From Microbacterium schleiferi (GTDB lineage: Bacteria > Actinomycetota > Actinomycetes > Actinomycetales > Microbacteriaceae), in the NCBI RefSeq assembly GCF_015565955.1, contig NZ_CP064760.1, forward strand, positions 62,001-126,000: a stretch of DNA of 64,000 nt, written 5' to 3'. Both the position numbers and the translations under genes were made by a program. Below, piece by piece: positions 29,912-40,152 of the stretch. Below the pieces are notes generated by a model. That model saw nothing but the letters and a program-made list of their open reading frames with translations, did not search any database and was not told where the DNA came from. The stretch's first letter is position 1; each line of letters begins with the position of its first letter.

Positions 29912-31290
29912 ATGACCTCGCTGCTCGTGACGAACGCCCGCCTGATCACGGTCGCCGTCGGCGCCGCCGACCTCGGCTACCTCGACGAGGGCTGGATGCT
30001 CGTCGAGGACGGCATCATCGCCGCGACCGGCGCCGGCCAGCCGCCCGCGGGCACGACGGCCGACGAGACCCTCGATGTCGCCGGCGCGTTCGTCGCCCCT
30101 GGGTTCGTCTCGAGCCACAGCCACCTGTTCACGAGCGGCCTGCGGGGCCTCGGCGCGAACGAGACGCTCTACGGCTGGTGCGACTCCATGCTCGGGTTCA
30201 CCGCGAACCTCCGCCCCGACGACATGTACTGGTCGACGCTGCACGGCTCGCTCGATTTCCTCGCCAACGGTGTCACGACCGCCTACAACTTCACCGACCC
30301 GCTGCAGGCCTGGGAGTCGATGGTCGACGGCAAGCGCCTCGGGGCAACGCGCCGCTGCGGCCCGTCGAGTACCACACGCGTCAGGCCGATGGATGCCGCG
30401 ATGCCGGCATCCGGTTCGTCGACGCGATCGGGATGGATGTCTCCACCGGCACGGATGACGAGATCTTCGCCCGCTTCGCCGCCGAGGTCGCCCACACCCG
30501 CAGCATGGACTCTGCGCTCGCCCTCGGCGCCTCGATCATGGGCCAGGTGCAGTGGTCTCCGCGCCCCGAGGCGGCCGAGCTCGAGGTCGAGGCCATGCGC
30601 CGGTTCGGCGTGACCAACCAGGCACACTTCCTCGAGTCTCCCGAGGCCGTGCCGGTGCAGCAGGCGAAGTTCGCGCTGTACCAGGATGCCGGGGCTCTCG
30701 GTCCCGACATGATGTTCGGGCACTTCATCCAGACCACGCCCGAGATCATCGCCGCCACCGCCGAGGGCGGGGCGTCGATGTCGTGGCAGCCGGCGTCCAA
30801 CGGACGCCTGGCCTCGGGGGTCGCACTCGTTCCCGAGATGCTCGATCTCGGCATCCGGGTGGGGATGGGCCTGGACGACCAGGCCTGCACCGACCTCGCC
30901 GACCCGTGGGGCAACATGCGCGCGGGCATCTTTATGCAGCGCGCCCGCAAGAAGGACCCGCTGTCGATGACGCCCGAGACGGTGCTGCGGCTGCACACCC
31001 TCGGGGGCGCCGAGATCCTGGGCGTCGCCGACCGCGTCGGCAGCCTCGAGGTCGGTAAGTTCGCCGACTTCGTCGTCGTCGACCCGCGGACCCCGGATGT
31101 CGGGCCGCTGTGGCATCCGGTGCGCACCTACGTACTGTCCATGAGCCTGCGAAACCTCCGCCAGGTCTACGTCGGCGGGGTGCTCGCGAGCCAGGACGGC
31201 GTCTCGACGAACCCGCTGGCTACCGAGGCCTCCGCGCGCATCCACACCGATCTGCCGGCACGCGCCGCCGAGTTCGGCCACCCGCGCTGA
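29912..31290 (+). CDS. Amidohydrolase, GuaD/8-oxoguanine deaminase/AtzB-like (frameshifted as sequenced)
   Basis: A metallo-dependent hydrolase of the TrzN/AtzB/guanine deaminase group: FVSSHSHLFTSGLRG supplies H69 and H71, and GMGLDDQACTDLADPWGNM the C-terminal metal Asp region. The frame is lost at the GGGG run 30341-30344. One extra G restores KRLGGNAPLRPVEYHTRQA and a 459-residue protein. It ends the allantoin operon. Deamination of guanine, 8-oxoguanine or an s-triazine-like purine analogue is plausible; the exact substrate is not decidable. Confidence 0.8.
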
Positions 31291-31326
31291 CCCGAGCCGG
31301 GTGTCCGGGTTAGATCGAGGCGCAGG

Positions 31327-31659
31327 TTAGCGCGAGGCGCAGGGCACGCACATCGTCGCCGTCGGCACGACCTCCAGCCGGGCGGCCGGGATCGGCTGCC
31401 CGCACCGAATGCAGATGCCGTACGTGCCAGCGTCGATGCGGTCCAACGCGTCACTGACCGCCGCACGGTCGCGCAGCGCCGCGCCCCGGAGCGCCTCGAC
31501 CCGCTGCCACTCGCCCGACAGCGTCGATCCCTCGGGGTCGTGCTCATCGTCGGCCGTCGCGTCCGCGCGATCGGCGCGCAACGACGCGGCATCCGCGTCC
31601 AACCGTGCGAGCTGATCATCCAGCGCGCGCAGGCGCTCGGTCAGCACGGTGCGGTCCAC
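31327..31659 (-). CDS. DksA/TraR family zinc-finger protein
   Basis: 110 residues from a GTG at 31659. An N-terminal helical hairpin (TERLRALDDQLARLDADA) is followed by a C-terminal four-cysteine zinc finger, CIRCGQ...CVPC. Family members bind RNA polymerase through the secondary channel or are conjugative-element relatives. This one is monocistronic and convergent with the allantoin operon. Confidence 0.85.
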   Translation of the reverse strand: MDRTVLTERLRALDDQLARLDADAASLRADRADATADDEHDPEGSTLSGEWQRVEALRGAALRDRAAVSDALDRIDAGTYGICIRCGQPIPAARLEVVPTATMCVPCASR

Positions 31660-31769
31660 GCCCCGAGGCTACGCCGCGCCCGCGACATCCGGCCGCCTGG
31701 CGATGGGCAGCGTGCTGTCGCAATCTCGAAGAAACACCCGGATGATAGGCAGGAGCCCGGGAGGTGCGC

Positions 31770-32981
31770 ATGCGAGAGATCGTCGATCCGGCAGCGACCT
31801 GGGTCGCCCAGGAGCGACGGTTCGCGCTCGCGGTGCTCGTGTCGTCGCAGGCGAGCTCGCCCCGCGAACTCGGCGCGGCGATGATCGTGGATGCCGAGGG
31901 CGTCGTCTTCGGAAACGTCTCGGCCGGCTGCGTCGACGGCGACGTGCACGGTCTGTGCCTCCGGTCGATCGACACGGGAGAGGCGACCCGCGTCCGCTAC
32001 GGCATCTCGGATGAGACCGCCTTCGAGGCGGGACTCAGCTGCGGCGGCATCATCGAGGTGCTCGTGCTCCCCGTCCTCCCCGGCACGCCAGCGGCCTCCG
32101 CGATCAGCGACCTGCACGCCGCGATCCTGCGCCGCGAGCCCTGCTCCCTCGGTGTCGTCACCGCCGGATCCGCCAGTGGTGCCCTCCTGTTCGCTCGTGA
32201 GGGCGAGGATGTCGACCCGCCGGCCGACCACGCCCTGGCGCTCACCGATCCCGGCATCCGCGCAGCCCTCGCCTCCGATCTCGAGCGCCTCCGCACTGAC
32301 GCTCACGCCCTCACCCTGCGCTACGGGACTGACGTCGACGCGATCGAGATCCTCGGCCTGCCCTTCCCGCACGCTCCGCGGCTGATCATCATCGGCGCCG
32401 TCGAGTTCTCGGTGGCCCTGACGAGGCTCGGCGCGGCATCCGGTTTCGAGGTCACTGTCTGCGACCCGCGTGATGCCTTCGCGACGCCGGCGCGCTTCCC
32501 CGGCGCTCACGAGATCGTCCACGCCTGGCCGAACGACTACCTCGCGCACACCCCGATCGATGAGCGCACCGCGATCTGCGTCCTCACCCACGACCCCCGG
32601 TTCGACGTGCCGGCGCTGGCGCTGGCGTTGCGCAGCCCGGCCGGGTATGTCGGCGCGATGGGCAGCCGACGCACGCACGATGACCGCGCTCGCCGGCTTG
32701 CGGAGGCGGGCGTGACGGATGCCGAGACCGAGCGACTGCGCTCCCCGATCGGGCTGGCGCTCGGCGGACGCACTCCCGAACAGACGGCTCTGTCGATCCT
32801 TGCCGAGATCGTCATGGTGCGATCCGGCGGCCGTGGCGGACCGTTGCGGGACGCGACGGGTCCGGTGCATCCGGCGCTGACAAGTCCTGAGGAGCCGGAG
32901 CGTCGGCCGGGCGCCGACGAGGGCATCGCGTGCGCGCCCAGCGCCCGCACGATCGTCTCCTCCGCGCGACAGCCGCGCTGA
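31770..32981 (+). CDS. XdhC/CoxI family protein (Mo-hydroxylase maturation factor)
   Basis: 403 residues from ATG 31770, preceded by GGGAGG. The N-terminal XdhC_CoxI domain is seen in SSQASSPRELGAAMIVDAEG and GNVSAGCVDGDV, and the C-terminal Rossmann XdhC_C domain in LIIIGAVEFSVALTRLG and GYVGAMGSRRTHDDR. XdhC binds molybdenum cofactor, promotes its sulfuration and inserts it into xanthine dehydrogenase. A likely client is the Mo-hydroxylase encoded at 55.9-59.5 kb. Confidence 0.87.
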   Translation: MREIVDPAATWVAQERRFALAVLVSSQASSPRELGAAMIVDAEGVVFGNVSAGCVDGDVHGLCLRSIDTGEATRVRYGISDETAFEAGLSCGGIIEVLVLPVLPGTPAASAISDLHAAILRREPCSLGVVTAGSASGALLFAREGEDVDPPADHALALTDPGIRAALASDLERLRTDAHALTLRYGTDVDAIEILGLPFPHAPRLIIIGAVEFSVALTRLGAASGFEVTVCDPRDAFATPARFPGAHEIVHAWPNDYLAHTPIDERTAICVLTHDPRFDVPALALALRSPAGYVGAMGSRRTHDDRARRLAEAGVTDAETERLRSPIGLALGGRTPEQTALSILAEIVMVRSGGRGGPLRDATGPVHPALTSPEEPERRPGADEGIACAPSARTIVSSARQPR

Positions 32982-33168
32982 GTCCGGCGCGCCGTTCGCC
33001 GAGACGGCGTCTATCGACGCATCCGGCAATTCGGTAACGCGGACGAAACAGTCCGGCGAGTGTTCATGAAATCTACATCTCGTAGCGTCGGACTCGACGA
33101 ACCGACGAGTCCCGCAGTCGTGCGTCACCGAGTGTCCCATTCACCCGCAATCAGGAGACGCAGCAACC

Positions 33169-34251
33169 ATGACATCTCTTTCCTCTCGAATCGTGCGCCG
33201 GTCTGCCATGACCGTCGCCGCCGTCGCCGTGTCGGCGCTCGCGCTGAGCGCCTGCGCCAGCGGTGGCGAATCCACCCCGGCCGAATCCACCAGTGGCGAA
33301 GCCATGGAGGGCTTCGGCAGCCTCGCCGTTCAGCTCAGCTGGATCAAGAACGAAGAGTTCGCCGGCGACTTCTTCGCCATGGAGAACGGCTACTACACCG
33401 AGGCCGGCTTCGACGAGGTCACCCTCACGCCGGGTCCGACGACCGGTGCTGCCGAGCTCATCTCGGGAACGGCTGATGTCGCGTTCTCCGACGCGGTCTC
33501 GATCGGCTCGGTCGTGGCAGCCGAAGGCGCGCCGCTGAAGATCATCGGTTCGGTCTACCAGAAGAACCCGTTCACGATCCTCTCGCTGGCAGACGGCGGC
33601 AACATCACGACGCCCGAAGACCTCAAGGGCAAGAAGATCGGTGTGCAGGACTCCAACACCGCCCTGTTCAAGGCGCTGCTGGCAGCCAACGGCATCGAGG
33701 AGTCCGAACTCGAGATCGTGCCCGTGCAGTACGACCCGGCACCGCTGACCAACGGCGAGGTCGACGGCTTCATGGCGTACCTCACCAACGAGTCCATCAC
33801 CGTCGCCGCAGCCGGCTTCGACGTCGCGAACCTGCCGTTCGCTGACAACGGTCTGCCGTTCGTGGCCGAGACGATCACGACGACCGACGACATGATCGCG
33901 AACGACCGCGAGAAGCTCAAGGCGTACCTGGTTGCCGAGATCAAGGGCTGGACTGACGCGGTCAACGACCCCGAAGAGGGAGCACGCCTGGCCTACGAGG
34001 TCTACGGCGCCGACCTCGACCTGAACCCGGAGAACTCGATCGCCGGCTCGATCGCGCAGTCCGAGGAGCTCGTCGTCTCGGCCGACACCGAGGAGTTCGG
34101 TCTCTTCTGGATCACACCGGAACTGCAGGAAGCGACCCTCGCGAGCCTCGCCGGTGCCGGCATCGAGCTCACGGCAGCCGACCTGTTCGACCTGTCGCTG
34201 CTCGAAGAGGTCTACGACGAAAACCCCGACCTGGTCGCCTACGCGGGCTGA
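33169..34251 (+). CDS. ABC transporter substrate-binding lipoprotein, NMT1/THI5-like
   Basis: 360 residues. A signal peptide ends in the lipobox LSAC (C29). The binding domain has the NMT1/SsuA pattern: [21 protein letters not shown], then [19 protein letters not shown]. This family carries pyrimidine precursors, sulfonates or nitrate/taurine-type solutes. It starts an operon with an ATPase-permease and a second permease, then deaminase genes, so a nucleobase-like solute is likely. That substrate is inferred from context. Confidence 0.88.
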   Translation: MTSLSSRIVRRSAMTVAAVAVSALALSACASGGESTPAESTSGEAMEGFGSLAVQLSWIKNEEFAGDFFAMENGYYTEAGFDEVTLTPGPTTGAAELISGTADVAFSDAVSIGSVVAAEGAPLKIIGSVYQKNPFTILSLADGGNITTPEDLKGKKIGVQDSNTALFKALLAANGIEESELEIVPVQYDPAPLTNGEVDGFMAYLTNESITVAAAGFDVANLPFADNGLPFVAETITTTDDMIANDREKLKAYLVAEIKGWTDAVNDPEEGARLAYEVYGADLDLNPENSIAGSIAQSEELVVSADTEEFGLFWITPELQEATLASLAGAGIELTAADLFDLSLLEEVYDENPDLVAYAG

Positions 34252-34277
34252 TCAGAAACACACAAGGAGAATCCATC

Positions 34278-35954
34278 GTGACCGAACCCACCGCATCCGG
34301 TTCTGTACTCACGACGGGCTCTGTAGAGACCGGTGCCCAGGGCGAGTCCCTGGGCACCGGCCTGCAGATCTCCGGACTGAACAAGGTCTTCACGACGGGA
34401 AGAAAGTCCGTCACGGCGCTCCAAGACGCCAATCTTCATACCGAGCAGGGGACCTTCCTGTCCCTCCTCGGTCCGTCAGGATGCGGAAAGTCGACGATCC
34501 TGCGCATCCTCGCGGGCCTGGAACAGCCCACCAGCGGCACGACCCGCGTGGACGGCAAGAGCCCGAAGGAACTCCGCAAGGAGAACAAGCTCGGCATCGC
34601 GTTCCAGGACTCGGCGCTGCTGCCCTGGCGCAGCGTCCTGTCCAACATCCGTCTCCCCTTCGAGATCGCGGGAGCGTCCGTCGACAAGGCCTACGTCGAC
34701 GAGATGATCGCCCTGGTCGGCCTCAAGGGTTTCGAGAAGGCCAAGCCCGCACAGCTGTCGGGCGGGATGCGCCAGCGCGTCTCGATCGCCCGGTCGCTGA
34801 TCATGAAGCCCGAGGTGCTGCTCTTCGATGAGCCCTTCGGCGCTCTTGATGACATGACCCGGCAGAAGCTCAACCTCGAGCTGCTGCGCATCTGGACGGA
34901 GAAGCCGGCGACCACGCTGCTCGTGACCCACGGCATCTCGGAGGCGATCTTCCTCTCCGACCAGGTGGCCGTGATGAGCCCGCGCCCCGGCCGGGTCAAG
35001 GAGGTCATGACCATTGACCTTCCTCGTCCGCGGACCCCCGAGATGATGCGGACCCCCGAGTTCCACGCGTACGTCGACCAGGCATCCGAGTTGCTGTTCG
35101 GTGCCGGGGAGCAGCGGCGGATGACCACTGAGAACCCCACGCGCGGGCGCGCGATCGAGTGGGAGGACTTCCGTCTTCCCCCGTGGCTCATCGGCGTCAT
35201 CGGCGGCATCGGCATCGTCCTGCTGTGGTGGATCCTGGCAGCTACGGTCTTCTCCAACGTCGGGCCCTCCGGTGCCAGCGCAATCCCCACGCCGTTCCAG
35301 GTCATCCAGATCATGGTCGAGACGGGTCCGCAGTACTACCTGAACAACTTCGCCGTCACCCTCGCCGAGGCGGGCATCGGCTATCTCTGGGGCAACGGCC
35401 TTGCGCTTCTGCTGTCGGGATTCGTGCTGCTCGTGCCTCGGCTGGAGGGAGTCGCGATGCAACTCGCGATCCTCACCTACTGCATCCCGATCGTTGCGAT
35501 CGGCATGCTCGCGGTCGTCGTCATCACGCCCCCCAAGGTGGGCGAGCCGAGTGGCACCGCCATCCTCCTGGCTGCCCTGTCGGTGTTCTTCACGACTGTC
35601 GTTGGAGCGCTTCTCGGCCTCAAGTCCGCAGACAAGTCGAGCCTTGACCTGGTGACCGTCTACGGTGGCTCGAAATTCACCCAGCTCATGAAGGTGCGAC
35701 TGATCGCGGCGCTTCCCGCAACGCTCAGCGCGCTGCAGATCGCTGTTCCGGCAGCCTTCCTCGGGGCCGTGCTGGGAGAGTTCTTCGGCAAGATCGAGGT
35801 CGGTGTGGGCCTGGCGATGATCCTCGCGCAGCAGGCCTCGAACGGGCCGCAGGTGTGGGCGCTCGCGCTTCTTTCTGGCGGTGTCGCCCTTCTCGGTTTC
35901 GCGCTCGTCGGGTGGATCGCCAAGGCGATCGCCCCCTGGTCGAAGGGACGGTGA
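34278..35954 (+). CDS. ABC transporter ATPase fused to permease (SsuB-SsuC-like), one frame as sequenced
   Basis: 558 residues. Residues about 28-275 are an SsuB/TauB-type ATPase (Walker [10 protein letters not shown] 65-73, signature LSGGMRQR 160-167, Walker B LLFDEP near 181). From Met282 (MTTENPTRG) a normal SsuC-like permease begins, with about six helices and the EAA-loop region [15 protein letters not shown]. Removing one G from the run 35106-35109 would end the ATPase at a TGA overlapping the permease ATG at 35121. The fusion may therefore be an artefact of a single inserted base. Confidence 0.82.
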   Translation: MTEPTASGSVLTTGSVETGAQGESLGTGLQISGLNKVFTTGRKSVTALQDANLHTEQGTFLSLLGPSGCGKSTILRILAGLEQPTSGTTRVDGKSPKELRKENKLGIAFQDSALLPWRSVLSNIRLPFEIAGASVDKAYVDEMIALVGLKGFEKAKPAQLSGGMRQRVSIARSLIMKPEVLLFDEPFGALDDMTRQKLNLELLRIWTEKPATTLLVTHGISEAIFLSDQVAVMSPRPGRVKEVMTIDLPRPRTPEMMRTPEFHAYVDQASELLFGAGEQRRMTTENPTRGRAIEWEDFRLPPWLIGVIGGIGIVLLWWILAATVFSNVGPSGASAIPTPFQVIQIMVETGPQYYLNNFAVTLAEAGIGYLWGNGLALLLSGFVLLVPRLEGVAMQLAILTYCIPIVAIGMLAVVVITPPKVGEPSGTAILLAALSVFFTTVVGALLGLKSADKSSLDLVTVYGGSKFTQLMKVRLIAALPATLSALQIAVPAAFLGAVLGEFFGKIEVGVGLAMILAQQASNGPQVWALALLSGGVALLGFALVGWIAKAIAPWSKGR

Positions 35955-35956
35955 CG

Positions 35957-36844
35957 ATGGCTCTGCAGACACCCTCCGTCGCGACCGGAACCACGCAGTT
36001 CGCGGAGATGAACGCGCTCAGCCAGAAGCTGCGCGCCCAGTCCAGCCGGGCCGTGCTTCGGGCGCTCGGCTGGTCGACGCTCACCCTTGTGCTCACCATC
36101 GTCGCCGTTCTGGTGATCTGGGTGGGCCTGCTGTGGGCGCTTCAGCTCTCGCCCTTGATCGCCAAGGGACCCATCGACGTCTGGAACTGGCTGTTCATCG
36201 TTCCGGCTGCCGAGGCCAACCGTACGATGCTCCTCGGCAACCTCATGGTCACCCTGGGCGATGCCGCGATCGGCTTCGTCGCGGGCCTGGTCGTCGCTCT
36301 CCTTGCCGCCCTCGCGTTCGAGTTGAACAAGGGCATCGAACACGCCCTGATGCCGGTGGCTATGCTCCTGCGGTCGGTGCCGCTGATCGCCATGGCGCCG
36401 GTCATCATCCTGATCTTCGGTCGCGACTTCTGGACCGTCGCCGTCATCGGCGGGATCGTCGTGCTCTTCCCGGCGCTCGTGAACATCTCGTTCGGACTCA
36501 AGTCCGCACCGCCCCAGATGAACGACCTCGTCGATGTGTACGGCGGCGGGGCTCTCACCAAGCTCCGCAAGGTCGCCTTCCCCTCCTCGCTTCCCGCGTT
36601 CTTCGCGGCAGTTCGCATCTCCGTTCCCGGCGCGATCACCGGAGCGCTGCTGGCCGAATGGCTCGCTGTCGGCGGCGGCATCGGAGGGTCGATCGGCGGA
36701 TACATCCCGCAGGCGCAGTTCGCGGCACTCTGGGCATCCGTCGTCGCCGTCACTGGCGCATCACTCGTGCTCTACAACCTCATCCAGATCGTCGAGGATG
36801 TCGTGCTGGCGCGCATGGCGATGCACCCCCAGAAGGGCGTGTGA
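35957..36844 (+). CDS. ABC transporter permease, SsuC/ThiX-like
   Basis: 295 residues from ATG 35957, 3 bp after the preceding stop. It has about six helices and the conserved cytoplasmic loop VDVYGGGALTKLRKVAFPSS. It is the second membrane subunit, so the importer is a heterodimeric channel with the permease half of the previous gene. An adenine-deaminase-like gene begins 8 bp after it, tying uptake to purine-ring deamination. Confidence 0.88.
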   Translation: MALQTPSVATGTTQFAEMNALSQKLRAQSSRAVLRALGWSTLTLVLTIVAVLVIWVGLLWALQLSPLIAKGPIDVWNWLFIVPAAEANRTMLLGNLMVTLGDAAIGFVAGLVVALLAALAFELNKGIEHALMPVAMLLRSVPLIAMAPVIILIFGRDFWTVAVIGGIVVLFPALVNISFGLKSAPPQMNDLVDVYGGGALTKLRKVAFPSSLPAFFAAVRISVPGAITGALLAEWLAVGGGIGGSIGGYIPQAQFAALWASVVAVTGASLVLYNLIQIVEDVVLARMAMHPQKGV

Positions 36845-36851
36845 TCGCCCG

Positions 36852-37886
36852 ATGGCACCGACCGAGCTGGCGAGCTTTGCCCGCGGGCTTCCGAAGGCCG
36901 AGCTTCACCTGCACCTGGAGGGCACGCTCGAGCCCGAGATGATGTTCACGCTCGCGCAGCGCAACGGCCTGCCGCTGCCCTACAGCGATGTCGCGGAGGT
37001 GAAGGCGGCATACGACTTCACCGACCTGACGAGCTTTCTCGCCGTGTACTACCCGGCGATGTCTGTGTTGCAGACCGCCGATGACTTCCACGATCTCGCC
37101 TGGGCGTACCTGCTTCGGGCGAAGGAGCAGGGCGTCGTCCACGCCGAGCTGTTCTTCGATCCGCAGGCTCACACCGGTCGGGGCGTCCCCTTCGCGACAG
37201 TGGTCGGTGGCTATCGTCGGGCGATCGTGCGGGCTCAGGCTGAGCTGGGGATTTCGGCGGAACTGATCCTGTGCTTTCTGCGCGACCTCTCGGCCGAACA
37301 CGCGATGTCGACGCTGCTTGAGGCGCTGCCCTATCGGCACTGGATCGTCGGGGTGGGGCTCGACTCCGACGAGCGCGACAACCCGCCGACGAAGTTCGCT
37401 GCCGTGTTCGAGAGGGCGCGCGCCGAAGGGTTCCTGGTCACGATGCACTGCGACATCGACCAACCCGGCTCGATCGATCACATCCGTCAGGCGCTGGAGT
37501 TTGGTGTCGACCGCATCGACCACGGCACCAACATCGTCGAAGATCCCGAACTCGTCGCCACCGTGCTCGAGCGCGGCATCGGGCTCACCTGCTGCCCCGT
37601 GTCGAACTCGTTCGTCACCGAGCAGATGAAATCCGACGAGATCGTGTCGCTGCTGCGTTCCGGCGTGCGAGTGACCATCAACTCCGACGACCCGGCGTAC
37701 TTCGGCGGCTACGTCGCTGACAACTATGTCGCGCTGGCCGAGCAGGCAGGGCTCTCGGCATCCGACCTCGCAGAGCTTGCCCGAAACTCGTTCCATGCCT
37801 CGTGGCTCACGCCCGCGCGCCGGTCCGCCTACCTCGCGCAGGTCGACGAGTACGCCCGCGCGGGAGGGGTACGCTCGGGCGCATGA
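36852..37886 (+). CDS. Adenosine/adenine deaminase family protein with altered catalytic motif
   Basis: 344 residues closely resembling bacterial adenine deaminases of COG1816: metal site KAELHLHLEGTLEPE (H19, H21), RIDHGTNIVEDP, and the C-terminal INSDDPAYFGGYVADNY. The usual HAGE motif that carries the proton-relay glutamate reads HCDI at residues 199-202. The metal site is intact, so it is probably an active hydrolase with a changed relay or substrate, for example an N6-modified adenine. It is co-transcribed with the ABC importer, and its stop overlaps the regulator ATG by 4 bp. Confidence 0.83.
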   Translation: MAPTELASFARGLPKAELHLHLEGTLEPEMMFTLAQRNGLPLPYSDVAEVKAAYDFTDLTSFLAVYYPAMSVLQTADDFHDLAWAYLLRAKEQGVVHAELFFDPQAHTGRGVPFATVVGGYRRAIVRAQAELGISAELILCFLRDLSAEHAMSTLLEALPYRHWIVGVGLDSDERDNPPTKFAAVFERARAEGFLVTMHCDIDQPGSIDHIRQALEFGVDRIDHGTNIVEDPELVATVLERGIGLTCCPVSNSFVTEQMKSDEIVSLLRSGVRVTINSDDPAYFGGYVADNYVALAEQAGLSASDLAELARNSFHASWLTPARRSAYLAQVDEYARAGGVRSGA

Positions 37887-38500
37887 GCGTGCCCGACGGT
37901 CTCGACGAGCGTGCCGCAGGCGCTCGGCTGGGAAGCCACATCCGGATGCTGCGCAAGACGCGCGGGCTGACACTCGTGCAACTGGCCGAGCGCACCGAAC
38001 TCTCGCATCCGTTCCTCAGTCAGCTCGAACGGGGGCTCGCGCAGCCGAGCCTGGGGTCGCTGCGGCGCATCGCGCTCGCGCTGGAGACCAGCCCGATCGA
38101 GCTCATCGCCGCGACGGACGAGCCCGACGAGTCGGGGTCCTTCGTCGAGGTCAGCCGCCCCGGTGAGGGGGAGATCCCCGAGGGTTTCGCCTCGGGAACG
38201 GCGCGGATGCTGGCCCAGCGCGCGCGCACCTTCCACCCCCTCGAGGTCGTCTCTGACAGCCTCGAGCCGGGTGAACCCTTCGTTCACGCGGAGGACGAGT
38301 TCCTCTATGTGATCGAGGGGCGCGTGCGTATCGAACTGGGCGACCAGACGTGCGACCTCGATCCCGGAGCATCCGTCTACTACACGGGCGGCACCACGCA
38401 CCGATGGTGGTCGGCTGACGGGAATCCGTACCGGCTGCTCGTGGTGAAACAGGTTCCCGGGCGCACGGCGCCCCAAGCTCCAGGAGGGGCGAACGCGTGA
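37883..38500 (+). CDS. XRE family regulator with C-terminal cupin domain
   Basis: 205 residues: an HTH of the Cro/CI type (LGSHIRMLRKTRGLTLVQLA, SHPFLSQLERGLAQPSLGSL) and a cupin sensor domain (EPFVHAEDEFLYVIEGRVRI, TTHRWWSADGNPYRLLVV). It sits between two deaminase genes with 4-bp overlaps on both sides, so it is the built-in regulator of the importer-deaminase operon and probably senses a small purine-derived ligand. Confidence 0.9.
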   Translation: MSVPDGLDERAAGARLGSHIRMLRKTRGLTLVQLAERTELSHPFLSQLERGLAQPSLGSLRRIALALETSPIELIAATDEPDESGSFVEVSRPGEGEIPEGFASGTARMLAQRARTFHPLEVVSDSLEPGEPFVHAEDEFLYVIEGRVRIELGDQTCDLDPGASVYYTGGTTHRWWSADGNPYRLLVVKQVPGRTAPQAPGGANA

Positions 38501-39552
38501 TCTCGTACGTCGACTACTTGCGTCTGCTGCCGAAGACCGAGCTGCACTGTCACTTCGCGTCGACGATGAGTGCCGAGCTGTTCATCGAGCTGGCCGCCAA
38601 GTACGGCGTGGAGTTGCCGACGACCGATCCGGAGGAGCTGTTCGACTTCGCCGATCTGGTCGACTTTCTGGTCGCATTCCGTTACGCGCATGATGTGCTG
38701 CGCGAGCCGTCGGACTTCGAACGGGTCGCCTACGACGGGGTCGCCGCCGCCGTCGCGGAGGGGAACCTGCGGTACCGCGAGTACTACGTCAACCCGCAGT
38801 ACTTCGCCGACCGCGGTCTGTCGTACCCCGACGTGATCGATCCGATCATTGCGGGGCTCGCACGCGCCGAGCGTGACTTCGGCGTGGGGTTTCGCGTCGT
38901 CGTCGCGATCAATCGCCGGGCCGGTGCAGCCGAGGCGGTCTCGCTCGTGCGCGAGATGATCGCGCATCCGCGTCCCGAGGTCGTTGGGCTTGGCCAGGAT
39001 GATCTGACGCCCGAGAACACGGAGGACCCGGGTCGGTTCGTTGAGGCCTACGCGCTCGCGCGGGAGCACGGGTTCCTCCTGACGGCCCATGTAGGTGAGA
39101 CCGACCACGCGATCCCGGATGCCGTCCGTGTCGCCATCGAGGAACTCGGCTGCGACCGGCTCGACCACGGATACCGCATCGTCGACGACCCCGCGATCGT
39201 GGAGCTGGCCCGCGAACGGGGCATCGGTTTCGCCGCGACGCCGCTGTCGACGACGATCTGCTCCGGCTGGCAGATCGATGCCGCTCACCGCATCCGCCGC
39301 ATGATCGACGCCGGGCTCGCGGTGAACGTGTCGACCGACGACGCGATGTTCTTCCGCACCGATATCGGCCGCGAGTACACCGACGGGCTGCGGCTGATGG
39401 GCGTGAGTGCCGACGAGGCCAAGCAGATCTCGCTGAACGGCATCGACGCTTCCTTCTGCGACGACGAGCAGAAGGCCCGCCTGCGTGCCGAGTTCCGAGC
39501 CGCATTCGCGGCGCTGGATGCCGTGCTCGAGCCGGTGACCGAGTCCGCGTAG
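38497..39552 (+). CDS. Adenosine deaminase family protein
   Basis: 351 residues from a GTG at 38497. The metal site KTELHCHFASTM (H17, H19), the intact relay motif LTAHVGETDH and STDDAMFF near the C-terminus are all present, so this paralogue keeps the canonical catalytic residues that the gene at 36852 lacks. It should deaminate adenosine or a related purine. It is the last gene of the operon. Confidence 0.88.
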   Translation: MISYVDYLRLLPKTELHCHFASTMSAELFIELAAKYGVELPTTDPEELFDFADLVDFLVAFRYAHDVLREPSDFERVAYDGVAAAVAEGNLRYREYYVNPQYFADRGLSYPDVIDPIIAGLARAERDFGVGFRVVVAINRRAGAAEAVSLVREMIAHPRPEVVGLGQDDLTPENTEDPGRFVEAYALAREHGFLLTAHVGETDHAIPDAVRVAIEELGCDRLDHGYRIVDDPAIVELARERGIGFAATPLSTTICSGWQIDAAHRIRRMIDAGLAVNVSTDDAMFFRTDIGREYTDGLRLMGVSADEAKQISLNGIDASFCDDEQKARLRAEFRAAFAALDAVLEPVTESA

Positions 39553-39612
39553 GAACCGCTCCCAGGGCAGAATGGGACGCGTTTGGCAGGTACGCGTCGA
39601 AGGGAGTGTCGG

Positions 39613-40152
39613 GTGGGTGATTCCACGCAGACGTTCCGCAGCCCGGGGCGACACCCGACAGGGGACTACCCCCGCCATGACACTGCCCTTCTCGATCGGC
39701 TGCGGGCGGGTGATGACTCGGCGCTGAGCGCGCTGCATGAGCGACACGTGCGCGCCGTGTACGGCGTCGTCACCGACCGCCTGGGAGCGCAGCCCGTCGC
39801 CGTGGACGTCACCCACGATGTCTTCTTGGTGCTCTGGCGCAAAGCCCGGCGCATCAAGCTCGCGGGCACCTCCTGCCTGCCGTGGCTGGTGATCACCGCC
39901 GACTCTCTGGCGCGGGACCTCTCGCGCGGCGACCGGCAACGCCGAAAGAAGAGCGCGAGCGCGGGAGGTGGGGGCTCGGATCCCGGCGCCCACGGTTGCC
40001 GGTCAGCCGGATGGCGTGAGGTCGAGCGAATCGTCTCGACCTTCATGTGGGCAGATCGGGAGGTGTTCCGGCTCTGCGCTGACGAGGGCCTCAGCTATCG
40101 TGAGGCCGTCCGCCGCGTGGTGGATATCGAGGCAGAGCGGAGGGTGCGGTGA
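39613..40152 (+). CDS. Sigma-70 family (ECF-like) RNA polymerase sigma factor, degenerate
   Basis: 179 residues from a GTG at 39613 with AGGGAG upstream. Region 2 is recognisable (LLDRLRAGDDSALSALHERH, VAVDVTHDVFLVLWRKA). A weak region 4 follows a Gly/Ser linker (DREVFRLCADEGLSYREAVR) but lacks its second HTH half, so promoter recognition at -35 may be altered. A 4-bp overlap links it to a small membrane protein that could be its partner. Confidence 0.65.
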   Translation: MGDSTQTFRSPGRHPTGDYPRHDTALLDRLRAGDDSALSALHERHVRAVYGVVTDRLGAQPVAVDVTHDVFLVLWRKARRIKLAGTSCLPWLVITADSLARDLSRGDRQRRKKSASAGGGGSDPGAHGCRSAGWREVERIVSTFMWADREVFRLCADEGLSYREAVRRVVDIEAERRVR

